NCBI RefSeq assembly: GCF_947501385.1
Contig: NZ_CANMVP010000025.1
Span: 1 to 64,000 of the forward strand
Source of the DNA: an uncultured Polaribacter sp.
Lineage (GTDB): Bacteria > Bacteroidota > Bacteroidia > Flavobacteriales > Flavobacteriaceae
Direction of reading: 5' to 3'
Length of the DNA stretch: 64,000 bases
The notes beneath the pieces are model-generated. The model saw only the letters and a list, made by a program, of their open reading frames with translations, was not told where the DNA came from and did no database searches. The position numbers and the translations under genes were made by a program. Shown piece after piece: positions 26,404 through 35,157 of the stretch (the first letter of the stretch is position 1; the number at the start of each line of letters is the position of its first letter).

Positions 26404-26922
26404 TTACCGAAGCTCATAACTTAAATATTCAATTGGGTTGTTGGGGAGGTTAATTTTTCCGTTAGTTTTAAAACCAAGTTTTAGAAGTAGTTTTTGTGAA
26501 GCTAAATTAATTGGAGTTGTGATTGCTTTAATAGACTTAATTTTAAAATCATTAAAGCAAATTGAAATTATTTTTTTTGAAGCTTCAAATGCAAAACCCA
26601 TACTTTCAAACTCAGGTTTTAAGGCAAAACCAATATCAATACCATCTATGCCATCTCTATCATACAAGCCACAAGTTCCAATTTTTTTGTTGTCAATTTG
26701 TCTTATTAATGTGTAAGTACTAAAACCAAGTCTGTTTTGTTGTGAAATAATATGCTTTTCAATGTAATTTTCAGCGTCTTCTATGGTTTTTATTCCTTTA
26801 TCGCCTATATACCTTATCCATGAAGGTGTGTTAAATAACTCAAAAATAAATTTACTATCCTTTTGGTTAGTAGGCCTCAGAATAAGTCTGTCAGTTTTAT
26901 AAATATTATGTGAATTTTTCAT
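26404..26922 (-). CDS. GNAT family N-acetyltransferase, RimJ/RimL-like
   Basis: A 172-residue acetyltransferase of the RimJ/RimL type: TDRLILRPTNQKDSKFIFELFN at the start, KIGTCGLYDRDG, IDIGFALKPEFESMGFAFEASKKI with the acetyl-CoA-binding turn, and NLASQKLLLKLGF at the end. The acceptor could be a protein N-terminus or a small molecule. It is one of three unrelated GNAT genes within 3 kb in this cargo run. Confidence 0.85.
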   Translation of the reverse strand: MKNSHNIYKTDRLILRPTNQKDSKFIFELFNTPSWIRYIGDKGIKTIEDAENYIEKHIISQQNRLGFSTYTLIRQIDNKKIGTCGLYDRDGIDGIDIGFALKPEFESMGFAFEASKKIISICFNDFKIKSIKAITTPINLASQKLLLKLGFKTNGKINLPNNPIEYLSYELR

Positions 26923-26930
26923 AAGGAATA

Positions 26931-27746
26931 TTATTTTTTGTTAAAAGTTTCAAATGCATCATAAACAGCAAGATGCAACGTATCACCATGATTCTGGTTT
27001 TCAAAATATTTAAAAGAAACGTCTAGGCTTGGGGTTTTGATTTGATAATTAAGCAATTTGCTATATAGTGAGTAAGCTAATTTTTCCATGACAGCCCCTT
27101 CTTTCCCAACCGCTATGTAAACTTTTTTTTCATTTAGAGAATCACAAAGTTCAACTTTTAAGAGAGACTCATTATCCCACCATAAACTCGGGCTTACAAT
27201 AATGTAATTGTCAAAAAGATCAGGTTTCTTGAAAACAACTTCCGTTAATAATAAACCACCAAGTGATTGTCCTATAATGGTGCTAGTTGCTGAAGTTCTG
27301 TAAGTATCTTCAATAATTGGTTTTAGTTCGTTTTCAATAAAATCTATAAACCTTTCAGATCCTCCTGATGTAGAGAATTCAATCATATCTAATTCGTGTT
27401 TAGATGGAAATGTAAAGTCCCGTTTTCTATCAATATTTGAAATACCGACAACAATTGATTCAGGAATAATATTAATCCAAGAAAATGAGCAAAATTGCAC
27501 TAAACCAGAAATGTGTATAAAATCTTCATTTAAAGATCCGTCAAGCAAGTAAATCACTGGATATTGTTTTGTGCTACTTGTGTTGTAGCTACTAGGTAGA
27601 TATATGTTTAAGAGCCTTGTCTCATCTAAAATATTAGAGTGGATTTTCAATTGCTCACCTATAGTTAATTTGTCTTTATTGATTGTTTGACTATTAACAG
27701 TTATTAATCCAATAAAAAAAATAAGTATAAATATTTTAGTAGTCAT
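26931..27746 (-). CDS. Exported alpha/beta-hydrolase esterase
   Basis: A 271-residue enzyme with a signal peptide (residues 1-19, ending TVNSQ). The putative-esterase (Fes/IroE, esterase D) fold is shown by YPVIYLLDGSLNED, RDFTFPSKHE, the nucleophile elbow GQSLGG and SPSLWWDN, with the catalytic His in FENQNHGDTLH. Family members hydrolyse siderophore esters or simple acyl esters; the substrate is not readable. It lies in the minus-strand cargo run between two GNAT genes. Confidence 0.82.
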   Translation of the reverse strand: MTTKIFILIFFIGLITVNSQTINKDKLTIGEQLKIHSNILDETRLLNIYLPSSYNTSSTKQYPVIYLLDGSLNEDFIHISGLVQFCSFSWINIIPESIVVGISNIDRKRDFTFPSKHELDMIEFSTSGGSERFIDFIENELKPIIEDTYRTSATSTIIGQSLGGLLLTEVVFKKPDLFDNYIIVSPSLWWDNESLLKVELCDSLNEKKVYIAVGKEGAVMEKLAYSLYSKLLNYQIKTPSLDVSFKYFENQNHGDTLHLAVYDAFETFNKK

Positions 27747-27772
27747 AATATGAGTGTTTATTAAGGTGATAT

Positions 27773-28183
27773 TTATGGGTGTATCATTCCATGACCAAAA
27801 AGATTATTCGGACATGTTTTAAGGCCATAATTTTTATAAAATGCTTCTTTATTGGGCATTACTATTGTACAAACAGTGGATAGCTTTGAAGTTTTTTTGT
27901 TTATATACATTATAATGTTTTCCATAATTAAACGGCCTATTTTTTTGCCTTGCATCAACGAAGGAACCATTACATCAGAAATGTAGAAATATAAAACCCC
28001 ATCGCCTAAAACTCTTCCAAAGCCTATGAGTTGATTTGAACTGTATATAGAAATACTATATAAGCTATATTTAAGGCTTTGCTTTGATTTAACTTCAGAA
28101 ACTTTACCGAAACCACATGCTTGTCTAAGTCTTGAGTAGTCATTAGGAGATGGTAAGCTATATTTTATAATATAATTTGACAT
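27773..28183 (-). CDS. GNAT family N-acetyltransferase (small)
   Basis: A 136-residue GNAT of the short type. The core is LIGFGRVLGDGVLYFYISDVMV followed by the acetyl-CoA loop QGKKIGRLIMENI and the C-terminal NKEAFYKNYGL. The acceptor is unknown. It is 25 bases downstream of the racemase gene on the same strand. Confidence 0.82.
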   Translation of the reverse strand: MSNYIIKYSLPSPNDYSRLRQACGFGKVSEVKSKQSLKYSLYSISIYSSNQLIGFGRVLGDGVLYFYISDVMVPSLMQGKKIGRLIMENIIMYINKKTSKLSTVCTIVMPNKEAFYKNYGLKTCPNNLFGHGMIHP

Positions 28184-28207
28184 ATTGAGAAGACGGGGCT
28201 TTAAGAA

Positions 28208-28900
28208 TTAATTGAGATTTAAAATATGGTCTATAATACTGTTAACATGAATTTCGGTAGTATCAAAAACAGGAAAGCTAAATCCTTCTTTTGGAATAAT
28301 TAATGGCAATTCAGTACAGCCTAAAACAATACCATTAGCACCTTTTTTTATTAGATTATTAGATATATGTATTAATTTTTTTTTCGATGATTTATTTATA
28401 ATTCCTTTACCCAATTCATTCTTTATAATATGCTGAATTTCGTCGATGTCTTCTCTTTTGCTTGGAATTAAAACCTCAATGCCATACCTTTTTAGAGTGT
28501 TCCTGTAAAAATTCATTCCCATGGTGTATTTAGTCCCTAAAAGACCAATTTTAGTGTAGTTTGAGGTGTTTATAAATTTCGCAGTGGCTTCAATAATATC
28601 AATAATAGGAGTTCTTAATTTTGAGCGTAGTTTCTCTAAATATAGGTGTGCAGTATTTGCACATAGAACGATGTAATCAATATTATTTTGCTCAAGTTTT
28701 ATACAGGCATCTAGAATGATATCAAATGAGTTGATCCAACCTTTATTTTGAACATCATTAAAGTTTAATGAATATATAATACATTCCGCAGAGTTTAAAC
28801 CGCCCATTCTTTCATTAATCCCCAAATTAAGTAATTCATAATATTTTAATGTAGAAGTCCAGCTTATTCCACCAACAAGACCAATTTTTTTTAAACGCAT
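28208..28900 (-). CDS. Aspartate/glutamate racemase family protein
   Basis: A 230-residue cofactor-independent racemase. The N-terminus reads KKIGLVGGISWTSTLKYY, the first catalytic cysteine is in LCANTAH (near residue 80) and the second in LGCTELPLI (near 195). Both cysteines are present, so two-base racemisation is possible. The substrate could be aspartate, glutamate or a related acid. It follows thiE by 18 bases on the same strand. Confidence 0.87.
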   Translation of the reverse strand: MRLKKIGLVGGISWTSTLKYYELLNLGINERMGGLNSAECIIYSLNFNDVQNKGWINSFDIILDACIKLEQNNIDYIVLCANTAHLYLEKLRSKLRTPIIDIIEATAKFINTSNYTKIGLLGTKYTMGMNFYRNTLKRYGIEVLIPSKREDIDEIQHIIKNELGKGIINKSSKKKLIHISNNLIKKGANGIVLGCTELPLIIPKEGFSFPVFDTTEIHVNSIIDHILNLN

Positions 28901-28918
28901 ATTTTTGTAGTTTAGTTA

Positions 28919-29563
28919 TTACTTATAATTTTTAATAATGTTGTTAATGGTTTTAAGAACTAGTGATTTATCAGAGCTTTTGTTAATCAATGAAGCTATT
29001 GCAATACCGTAAACACCTGCATCAAGAAGTGGTTTTATGTCGTTTATTTTAATACCACCAATGATTAGAATAGGAATATAACTAGTGAATGATTTTTTTA
29101 AAACTTCAGTCATTTTAGCTATTTCATCTAAAGAAAGAAATGTTTTAATCTCAGGTTTAGTGTGTGTGGGTTTAAATGTGCCAACACCAATATAATCAAC
29201 GATACCGTTATTTTGGTGAAGCTTAGCTTCAGCCATGTTATATGCCGTAGCGCCAATAATTTTATTGGTACCTAGAAAGGCTCTAGCTGTTATATGATCA
29301 GCGTCTTCATTGCCTAAGTGAACACCATCAGCATTCAGTTCAGCTGCTATATCTAGGTGATCGTTAATGATGAAATTTACATTAAACTTTTTGCATATTT
29401 TTTGTGTTTCAAGAGCTATGTTATAAATCTCATTTTTATCCAAATGCTTTAGTCGTAGTTGTACTAATTCAACACCAGCTTTACAAGCTTCAAAAGCTAA
29501 TTCTTGATGTGTTTTACCAGGAATATCTTGGGTAATATAATGTACTTTAGGAATGTAGTTCAT
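28919..29563 (-). CDS. thiE: Thiamine-phosphate synthase
   Basis: A 214-residue TIM-barrel enzyme joining HMP-pyrophosphate and thiazole phosphate to thiamine phosphate. Motifs are VQLRLKHLD (pyrophosphate binding), FIINDHLDIAAELNADGVHLG, IGATAYN, GVGTFKPTHTK and IGGIKINDIKPLLDAGVYGIAIAS. It is the third gene of a thiC-thiD-thiE run on the element. Genes for the thiazole branch (thiS, thiG, thiH, thiF) are absent here. Confidence 0.92.
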   Translation of the reverse strand: MNYIPKVHYITQDIPGKTHQELAFEACKAGVELVQLRLKHLDKNEIYNIALETQKICKKFNVNFIINDHLDIAAELNADGVHLGNEDADHITARAFLGTNKIIGATAYNMAEAKLHQNNGIVDYIGVGTFKPTHTKPEIKTFLSLDEIAKMTEVLKKSFTSYIPILIIGGIKINDIKPLLDAGVYGIAIASLINKSSDKSLVLKTINNIIKNYK

Positions 29564-29573
29564 ATCTTAAAAT

Positions 29574-30305
29574 TTAAGTGATTCCAAGTAAAGAATTACT
29601 ACTTTGCATGTACTCTATAAGGTGTTCTTTAGCTTTTTTATAAGCTTCATCTAATTCTAAACCTATGGTTAAATTTGCCGCAATACCAGCAGAAAGTATA
29701 CAGCCTGTACCATGTTTATCTAGCCCATTTAATCGTGTTTGTTTAAAAATAAATTTTTGTTTTTTCCACCATAATATGTCAATAACACTTCTAGAATTTT
29801 TTATTGCAGATTTGTATAAAACCGAAATAGAGTTAGGAAATGTATCTAACGAATGATTTTTACCCCATAACGAAATGTATTCATATTGGTTGGGTGTAAC
29901 AATATCAATGCAGTTAATTACTTTATTTAAACTATAGGTATCATTATTTTTCCAAAAGTTAAAACCGCTAGTGCTTTTTATTATTGGATCCCATAAAACT
30001 TTAATATGCGGATTGTAAAACCGTAACAAATCTATTAACCAAATTAAGGTTTCTAAATTTTGTATAATACCTATCTTGGCAACAGATATCTTGTGTTTTT
30101 TAAATAAAATATCCACTTGTTTCTTTATTTCCATTCTAGATATCCATTTTACTTCTGTTATTTCAGTCTCATTTTGAGCAGTTATAGCACTTAAAATCCC
30201 AAAACCATAAACATTAAAGTGTTTAAAAGTCTTTATATCAGCTAATATGCCTGCGCCCGCTGAAGGGTCAAACCCAGCAATCGATAATACTTTTGGTTGC
30301 TTCAT
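29574..30305 (-). CDS. thiD: Hydroxymethylpyrimidine/phosphomethylpyrimidine kinase
   Basis: A 243-residue ribokinase-fold kinase that phosphorylates HMP twice to HMP-pyrophosphate for ThiE. The motifs are SIAGFDPSAGAGILADIKTF at the N-terminus, the DPIIKSTSG segment, VTPNQYEY, and the C-terminal anion hole DKHGTGCILSAGIAA. It overlaps the end of thiC by four bases, so translation is coupled. Confidence 0.92.
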   Translation of the reverse strand: MKQPKVLSIAGFDPSAGAGILADIKTFKHFNVYGFGILSAITAQNETEITEVKWISRMEIKKQVDILFKKHKISVAKIGIIQNLETLIWLIDLLRFYNPHIKVLWDPIIKSTSGFNFWKNNDTYSLNKVINCIDIVTPNQYEYISLWGKNHSLDTFPNSISVLYKSAIKNSRSVIDILWWKKQKFIFKQTRLNGLDKHGTGCILSAGIAANLTIGLELDEAYKKAKEHLIEYMQSSNSLLGIT

Positions 30306-32158
30306 AAGTAAATTGATGATCCTTTTTTTGTGAATTCTTTAGCCTTTTTCTTTAAGCCTTCTTCAATCACTTCAGTTTCTGTAGCTGTTTTTTTATTGGC
30401 CAGTTCCCGTATCTCCTGTGTGATTTTCATCGAACAGAATTTAGGGCCGCACATACTACAGAAATGAGCAATCTTCGCCCCTTCTGCTGGTAAAGTCTCA
30501 TCGTGATATTCACGAGCTCTATAGGGATCCAGTGAAAGATTGAATTGATCTTCCCATCGAAACTCGAACCTTGCTTTACTTAATGCATTATCCCTATATT
30601 GGGCAGATGGAAAACCTTTTGCCAAATCTGCTGCGTGGGCTGCTATTTTGTAGGCAATCAATCCATCCTTTACGTCTTCTTTATTTGGCAAGCCTAAATG
30701 TTCTTTAGGGGTTACATAACAAAGCATGGCAGTACCGAACCAACCAATCAAGGCAGCTCCAATAGCGCTGGTAATATGATCATATCCAGGAGCAATATCC
30801 GTAGTAAGTGGACCTAACGTGTAAAAAGGGGCTTCGTGAGTAAGTTCCAATTGCTTATCCACATTTTCTTTAATCAACTGCATAGGAACATGTCCTGGGC
30901 CTTCAATCATTACCTGAACATCATATTTCCAAGCGATTTTAGTGAGTTCTCCTAAGGTTTTCAATTCAGCAAACTGTGCTTTATCATTGGCATCTGCAAT
31001 ACTACCTGGGCGAAGACCATCACCCAATGAAATGGAAACATCGTATTTATTCAATATTTCGCATAGTTCAGAAAAATGGGTGTAAATAAAATTTTCTTTA
31101 TGATGTGCCAAACACCATTTGGCCATGATGCTTCCACCTCGAGAAACAATACCTGTAAGTCGTGTGGCGGTAAGTGGAATATATTTTAATAGCACACCAG
31201 CATGCAATGTAACATAGTCCACGCCTTGTTCCGCATGTTCTATTAGGGTATCACGAAAAAGCTCCCAAGTTAACGCTTCGGGATTTCCATTGACTTTTTC
31301 CAACGCTTGATAAATAGGCACAGTACCCAATGGCACAGGGCAATTTCGTATAATCCATTCTCGTGTTTCGTGGATGTTCTCTCCTGTGGATAAATCCATA
31401 ATGCAATCAGCTCCCCAACGACAAGCCCATACCGCTTTTTCAACTTCTTCTGCAATAGAAGATGTCACTACGGAGTTTCCGATATTAGCATTCACTTTAG
31501 TAAGGAAGTTACGTCCAATTATCATAGGTTCTAATTCAGGATGATTAATATTGGCAGGAATGATAGCACGACCTTTAGCCACTTCATCCCGAACAAATTC
31601 TGGAGTAATTTTTTGAGGAATATTTGCGCCCCAACTATTTCCAGAATGCTGCTTGTAATCATCCATCATTAGGCTTTCTCGTATTGCTATGTACTCCATT
31701 TCTGGAGTAACTATACCTTGTTTTGCATAATACATTTGGGTATGGGCCGATTTTATAGAGCGTTTCGGTTTTCGAATATTTGGAAATCGCAACGTATCCA
31801 AAGTAGTATCCTTTAAACGTATATTCCCATATTTAGAGGATGGTTGTGAAAGTTCTATGAGATTCTTGTCTTTTGCCAACCACTCCCTAACATCGGCAAG
31901 CCCTTGAGTTAAATCAATAGTTGCTTTTGGATCCGTATATGGACCACTGGTATCATAAAGGAATACTTCTGGATTTGTGGTATTTTTTTCTGTCCCATTT
32001 ATGGTCGTTTTATCTTGCTTTACGCCTCTAAAAGGAATTTTTAAGCCTATATCAGTAACTACATAGTGTTTTTTCGAATTGGGAAAAGGTTCTCTTGAAA
32101 TATGTTGTTTATAATCGCCTGAAACCGTATCTTTTTTGTCCATTTGTTTTTTTAACAA
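30302..32158 (-). CDS. thiC: Phosphomethylpyrimidine synthase
   Basis: A 618-residue radical-SAM enzyme that converts aminoimidazole ribotide into HMP phosphate. The unusual C-terminal cluster motif CxxCxxxxC is in HFCSMCGPKFCSM, and the core has IIPANINHPELEPMIIGR, VDYVTLHAGV and IEGPGHVPM. The length includes the usual N-terminal domain. It heads the cargo operon. The leader 32159-32282 has no TPP riboswitch that I can find but contains a long inverted repeat (32184-32228). Confidence 0.95.
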   Translation of the reverse strand: MLKKQMDKKDTVSGDYKQHISREPFPNSKKHYVVTDIGLKIPFRGVKQDKTTINGTEKNTTNPEVFLYDTSGPYTDPKATIDLTQGLADVREWLAKDKNLIELSQPSSKYGNIRLKDTTLDTLRFPNIRKPKRSIKSAHTQMYYAKQGIVTPEMEYIAIRESLMMDDYKQHSGNSWGANIPQKITPEFVRDEVAKGRAIIPANINHPELEPMIIGRNFLTKVNANIGNSVVTSSIAEEVEKAVWACRWGADCIMDLSTGENIHETREWIIRNCPVPLGTVPIYQALEKVNGNPEALTWELFRDTLIEHAEQGVDYVTLHAGVLLKYIPLTATRLTGIVSRGGSIMAKWCLAHHKENFIYTHFSELCEILNKYDVSISLGDGLRPGSIADANDKAQFAELKTLGELTKIAWKYDVQVMIEGPGHVPMQLIKENVDKQLELTHEAPFYTLGPLTTDIAPGYDHITSAIGAALIGWFGTAMLCYVTPKEHLGLPNKEDVKDGLIAYKIAAHAADLAKGFPSAQYRDNALSKARFEFRWEDQFNLSLDPYRAREYHDETLPAEGAKIAHFCSMCGPKFCSMKITQEIRELANKKTATETEVIEEGLKKKAKEFTKKGSSIYL

Positions 32159-32183
32159 AAGTCATTAAATCACTATAAGTAAG

Positions 32184-32228
32184 ATAGTACAAGTTGGACA
32201 TTAGACTAAAATGTCCAACTTATACTAT
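32184..32228. promoter_or_regulatory. Inverted repeat in the thiC/panE-like divergent promoter region
   Basis: ATAGTACAAGTTGGACAT (32184-32201) and ATGTCCAACTTATACTAT (32211-32228) pair at 17 of 18 positions with a nine-base spacer. It lies 26 bases before thiC and 55 bases before the divergent gene at 32283. It may be a large operator for a regulator such as the AraC protein encoded at 33204 (inference), or a leader hairpin of the thiC message. Confidence 0.55.
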
Positions 32229-32282
32229 TAAAAATAGTGTGTTTTAACGTAATTTGTTGTTTATGTAAAATCAAAAAATATA

Positions 32283-33200
32283 ATGGCTATATATATAATT
32301 GGAGCAGGAGCAATTGGTAAAGCATTGGCTGTTTGCTTAACAAGACATGGTAGAGACGTTCATCTTATTCGCGGACGTGTTGATGATGGTAGTTCGTATA
32401 GTGAAAAAATAACATTGAAACTTAAATCAGGGCAAGAGTTGACAACGGATATAAGGTTCAATTCTTTGCGTAACTTCACTGACTTAAATAATGGTCTGGT
32501 TGTATTAACCAATAAATCTTTTGGTAATAAGGATCTTGCTAAAAAGTTAAAAAGCAAAGCTGTTAATTCTCCAATAGTTATCTTGCAGAATGGTTTAGGT
32601 ATAGAAAGATCATTTATCGAGCATGATTTTCAAGAGATTTATAGATGCGTACTTTTTGCAACTAGTCAAAATATTTCAAAAAATGAAGTAAGTTATAAAC
32701 CTGTAGCGGAATCTCCCATTGGTATAATCAGGCAAAATAATACAGTTTTAGACACAATTGTAAAAGAAATAGATACACCAGAATTTAGATTTATTGCTGA
32801 AAAAAAAATCGATAAAACAATATGGAAAAAGGTGATTGCAAATTGTGTGTTTAATTCCATATGTCCTTTATTGGATGTGGATAATGGGATTTTCCATAGA
32901 AATACTGAAGTCTTTTCCCTAGCGAGGAAAATTATTAAAGAATGTGTGCTCATAGCAAATAAACAGGGAATTGAGTTAGAAGTTAAAGAGGTTGAAGAAC
33001 AGGTGATTTCCATCAGTCAAATGTCAGACGGTCAGTTTATTTCCACATTACAGGACATTCAGAATAAAAGGGAAACAGAAATAGACACCCTAAATTTTGA
33101 GATCTTTAGGTTAGCGAAAAAAATGAATTTAGAAGCACAAGTAAAAGAAACCAAGTTGTTGGGCGAGTTAGTGAAACTTAAATCAGAATTAAGCAGATAA
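32283..33200 (+). CDS. Ketopantoate reductase family (ApbA/PanE-like) oxidoreductase
   Basis: A 305-residue NADP-dependent 2-dehydropantoate-reductase-like protein. The Rossmann loop IIGAGAIGKALA is at residues 4-15, then LQNGLGIE, and the C-terminal domain starts at KTIWKKVIANCVFNSICPLLDVDNG with the catalytic-region Lys and Asn. It is divergent from thiC and coupled, three bases apart, to the AraC-type regulator. Pantothenate synthesis is possible, but many homologues reduce other 2-oxo acids, and the adjacent thiamine genes do not settle it. Confidence 0.8.
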   Translation: MAIYIIGAGAIGKALAVCLTRHGRDVHLIRGRVDDGSSYSEKITLKLKSGQELTTDIRFNSLRNFTDLNNGLVVLTNKSFGNKDLAKKLKSKAVNSPIVILQNGLGIERSFIEHDFQEIYRCVLFATSQNISKNEVSYKPVAESPIGIIRQNNTVLDTIVKEIDTPEFRFIAEKKIDKTIWKKVIANCVFNSICPLLDVDNGIFHRNTEVFSLARKIIKECVLIANKQGIELEVKEVEEQVISISQMSDGQFISTLQDIQNKRETEIDTLNFEIFRLAKKMNLEAQVKETKLLGELVKLKSELSR

Positions 33201-33203
33201 ATA

Positions 33204-33977
33204 ATGTACCAAGTTTATGCACCACCAAAGCATTTAAATCATTTGATTAGATATTATTGGTTACTTGATTTAAATAAAAAAGAACACCACGTAAAGGAGT
33301 ATATTTTTGCATATCCTTATGTAAACTGGGTATTTACGCTTGGTACACCCTATACAGTTAAAGATAAACAGAAAGGAATTCTAGTAATCAAAGATACCCG
33401 AATTCTAGGACCAAGAACTAATTTTGCAGAATATGTACACCCCGAAGGTAATATAGCATTTGGCGTTACATTTCAATTTGGAAGTACGCGACCTCTTTTT
33501 AGGGAAGACACAAATACATTAACTAACAAAATCATATTACAAGATGACATCTTACCTAATTACAATTGGCTGACACCTTTTTTTGAAGATGTACAATTAG
33601 ATGTTTTTATGAACGCATTTAGTAATCAAATGGAAAAAAATTCCAGTGAACGTGATAGTAAAGGACAGCTATTATGGAGGCAATTTATAGCACTTATAAC
33701 CCAAGGAGCTAATTACGCAACATCATCTAGCCAAATGGCAAAAGCACTTAAAATTACACAAAGGCACTTGCAAAGAATAACCATGCAGTTTTCAGGCTTA
33801 TCACCTAAACAAGTGCAGTCAATGATGCGATGTAGGTTAGCTATAAAGCATATTAGCAAAACTGGATTTACACCAGACTTTTTTCACTATGGTTTTTATG
33901 ATCAAAATCATTTTATTAAAGAGGTGAAAAAATGGTCAGGACACACCCCAAAAGCACTTTTATCCTTACTAAACTAA
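33204..33977 (+). CDS. AraC family regulator with DUF6597-like sensor domain
   Basis: A 257-residue regulator. Residues 1-130 match the N-terminal sensor domain seen in this AraC subgroup (YAPPKHLNHLIRYYWLLDL, then HPEGNIAFGVTFQFGSTRPLF). Residues 165-255 are the paired HTH domain: MAKALKITQRHLQRIT and the second helix-turn-helix with FYDQNHFIKEVKKWSGHTPKAL. It forms an operon with the PanE-like gene and is a candidate regulator of the divergent thi operon through the inverted repeat at 32184-32228; this is inference from position. Confidence 0.82.
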   Translation: MYQVYAPPKHLNHLIRYYWLLDLNKKEHHVKEYIFAYPYVNWVFTLGTPYTVKDKQKGILVIKDTRILGPRTNFAEYVHPEGNIAFGVTFQFGSTRPLFREDTNTLTNKIILQDDILPNYNWLTPFFEDVQLDVFMNAFSNQMEKNSSERDSKGQLLWRQFIALITQGANYATSSSQMAKALKITQRHLQRITMQFSGLSPKQVQSMMRCRLAIKHISKTGFTPDFFHYGFYDQNHFIKEVKKWSGHTPKALLSLLN

Positions 33978-34089
33978 ATATTTATTCAAAATTAAATTAG
34001 TTATTTTAAAGAGAGACCTGGTTTCTTTTTAAAGGTTTGTGTCTAATGATGTAAAAGAGTGGTTTGATAGACTGTAGTTTTTAAACTGT

Positions 34090-34986
34090 TTGAAAATCAA
34101 ATTAATATCAAAAGAATTGAACCAAAACATAAAGTCCCAAATTAAAAACGTACTTACAACCTACAAAGAAAATATTCTAATAATAGAAAAATCCGATTTA
34201 TCTGTAGTAGTAAATTCTTCAAAAGGCATCCAAATATCTAGAGATTGCTTGCAGCAATTGCGTTTGATAGTAAGGGATAACCAATTTAATTCCATTCAAG
34301 AAGAAATAGATTTTTTTAAGGAACAAAAACCTTTTGTATATGGTAGGCTAAAGTTTTTTGTGAAAATTCATAAAAGTGTTCTAGAAAGACCCAAAACATC
34401 TATTGAAAGGCAGCGAAAATACATAAATGAACAGTTAGATGAAATAGATAGACGAAGGAAATCATATCTTGACTTTGAAAAATATTATTTACAAAAAGAA
34501 AGTAAACTAGATAAGTATTACTTTGTTAGAGGAAGGGATTCTTATGAACTTATTTCCGATACATCTCATTATTATACAGATCCCGAATTTTCTACAAGTC
34601 ATGATAATATAGTCGCTAGAATTATTGCCTCCGAGCTATTAATAAACCACTATAATTCTGAACTTAATTATTTGAGAAGAAAAGAACTTCAGCCTTTAAA
34701 AACAAGCCCTACTATAAGTCCATTAGAAAATTTGTCATGGACAGCAAGTAAAACAGATCTGGTAGAGCTTATATATGCATTGCAGGCATCTGGAGCCATT
34801 CAAAATGGAAATGTAGAAATTAAATTAATGGCAACGATTTGCGAAAAGATGTTTTCAATAAACTTAGGTAATTTTTATAGAACATATTTAGAGATAAGAG
34901 AACGTAAAATGGATAGGAGTCGTTTTCTTAAGCATCTTAAAGATAGTCTTAATCAAAAGATGGAAAACGATGATCAACAATACTGA
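34090..34986 (+). CDS. RteC-like regulatory protein of integrative elements
   Basis: A 298-residue, lysine/glutamate-rich protein starting with TTG. It has the layout of RteC proteins of Bacteroides conjugative transposons: a long helical N-terminal part with IQEEIDFFKEQKPFVYGRLKFFVKIHK, the DKYYFVRGRDSYEL region and a C-terminal winged-helix-like domain (WTASKTDLVELIYALQASGAIQNG, then NLGNFYRTYLEIRERKMDR, FLKHLKDSLNQKM). RteC activates excision genes in CTnDOT. Here it is immediately upstream of the excisionase-like and replication genes, a matching context. Confidence 0.8.
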   Translation: MKIKLISKELNQNIKSQIKNVLTTYKENILIIEKSDLSVVVNSSKGIQISRDCLQQLRLIVRDNQFNSIQEEIDFFKEQKPFVYGRLKFFVKIHKSVLERPKTSIERQRKYINEQLDEIDRRRKSYLDFEKYYLQKESKLDKYYFVRGRDSYELISDTSHYYTDPEFSTSHDNIVARIIASELLINHYNSELNYLRRKELQPLKTSPTISPLENLSWTASKTDLVELIYALQASGAIQNGNVEIKLMATICEKMFSINLGNFYRTYLEIRERKMDRSRFLKHLKDSLNQKMENDDQQY

Positions 34987-35061
34987 TTGTTTTGTTAAAA
35001 TATTTCCCAACCCATTCCCAACTTGGGAATAAACCTCATCAATTCACTTCATATTTGCCAA

Positions 35062-35075
35062 ACGAAAGTCAAATC
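35062..35075 (-). promoter_or_regulatory. 14-bp int/xis shared motif, inverted copy
   Basis: ACGAAAGTCAAATC is the exact reverse complement of the motif before both integrase genes (22827-22840 and 47129-47142). It lies 83 bases upstream of the excisionase-like gene. Confidence 0.5.
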
Positions 35076-35101
35076 AAGACAAAAGAAACCTTTTGTCGCA
35101 G

Positions 35102-35119
35102 TCCCCACGAAAGTGGGGA
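35102..35119. repeat. GAAA-loop hairpin repeat upstream of xis
   Basis: TCCCCAC-GAAA-GTGGGGA is a perfect seven-bp stem with a GNRA-type tetraloop. A related hairpin with one mismatch (TTCCAAC-GAAA-GTGGGAA) lies directly after the same gene at 35437-35454, so the small gene is bracketed by two copies of a GC-rich repeat in very AT-rich DNA. Confidence 0.55.
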
Positions 35120-35157
35120 TCTTTTGATTTTAACTTATTAATCTAAAATCGTTTACT

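Noticed and set aside
32159..32282. TPP riboswitch before thiC
   Set aside because: I looked for the conserved CUGAGA and ACCUGAUCUGGAUAAUGCCAGCG-type motifs on the minus strand and found none; only a long inverted repeat is present.
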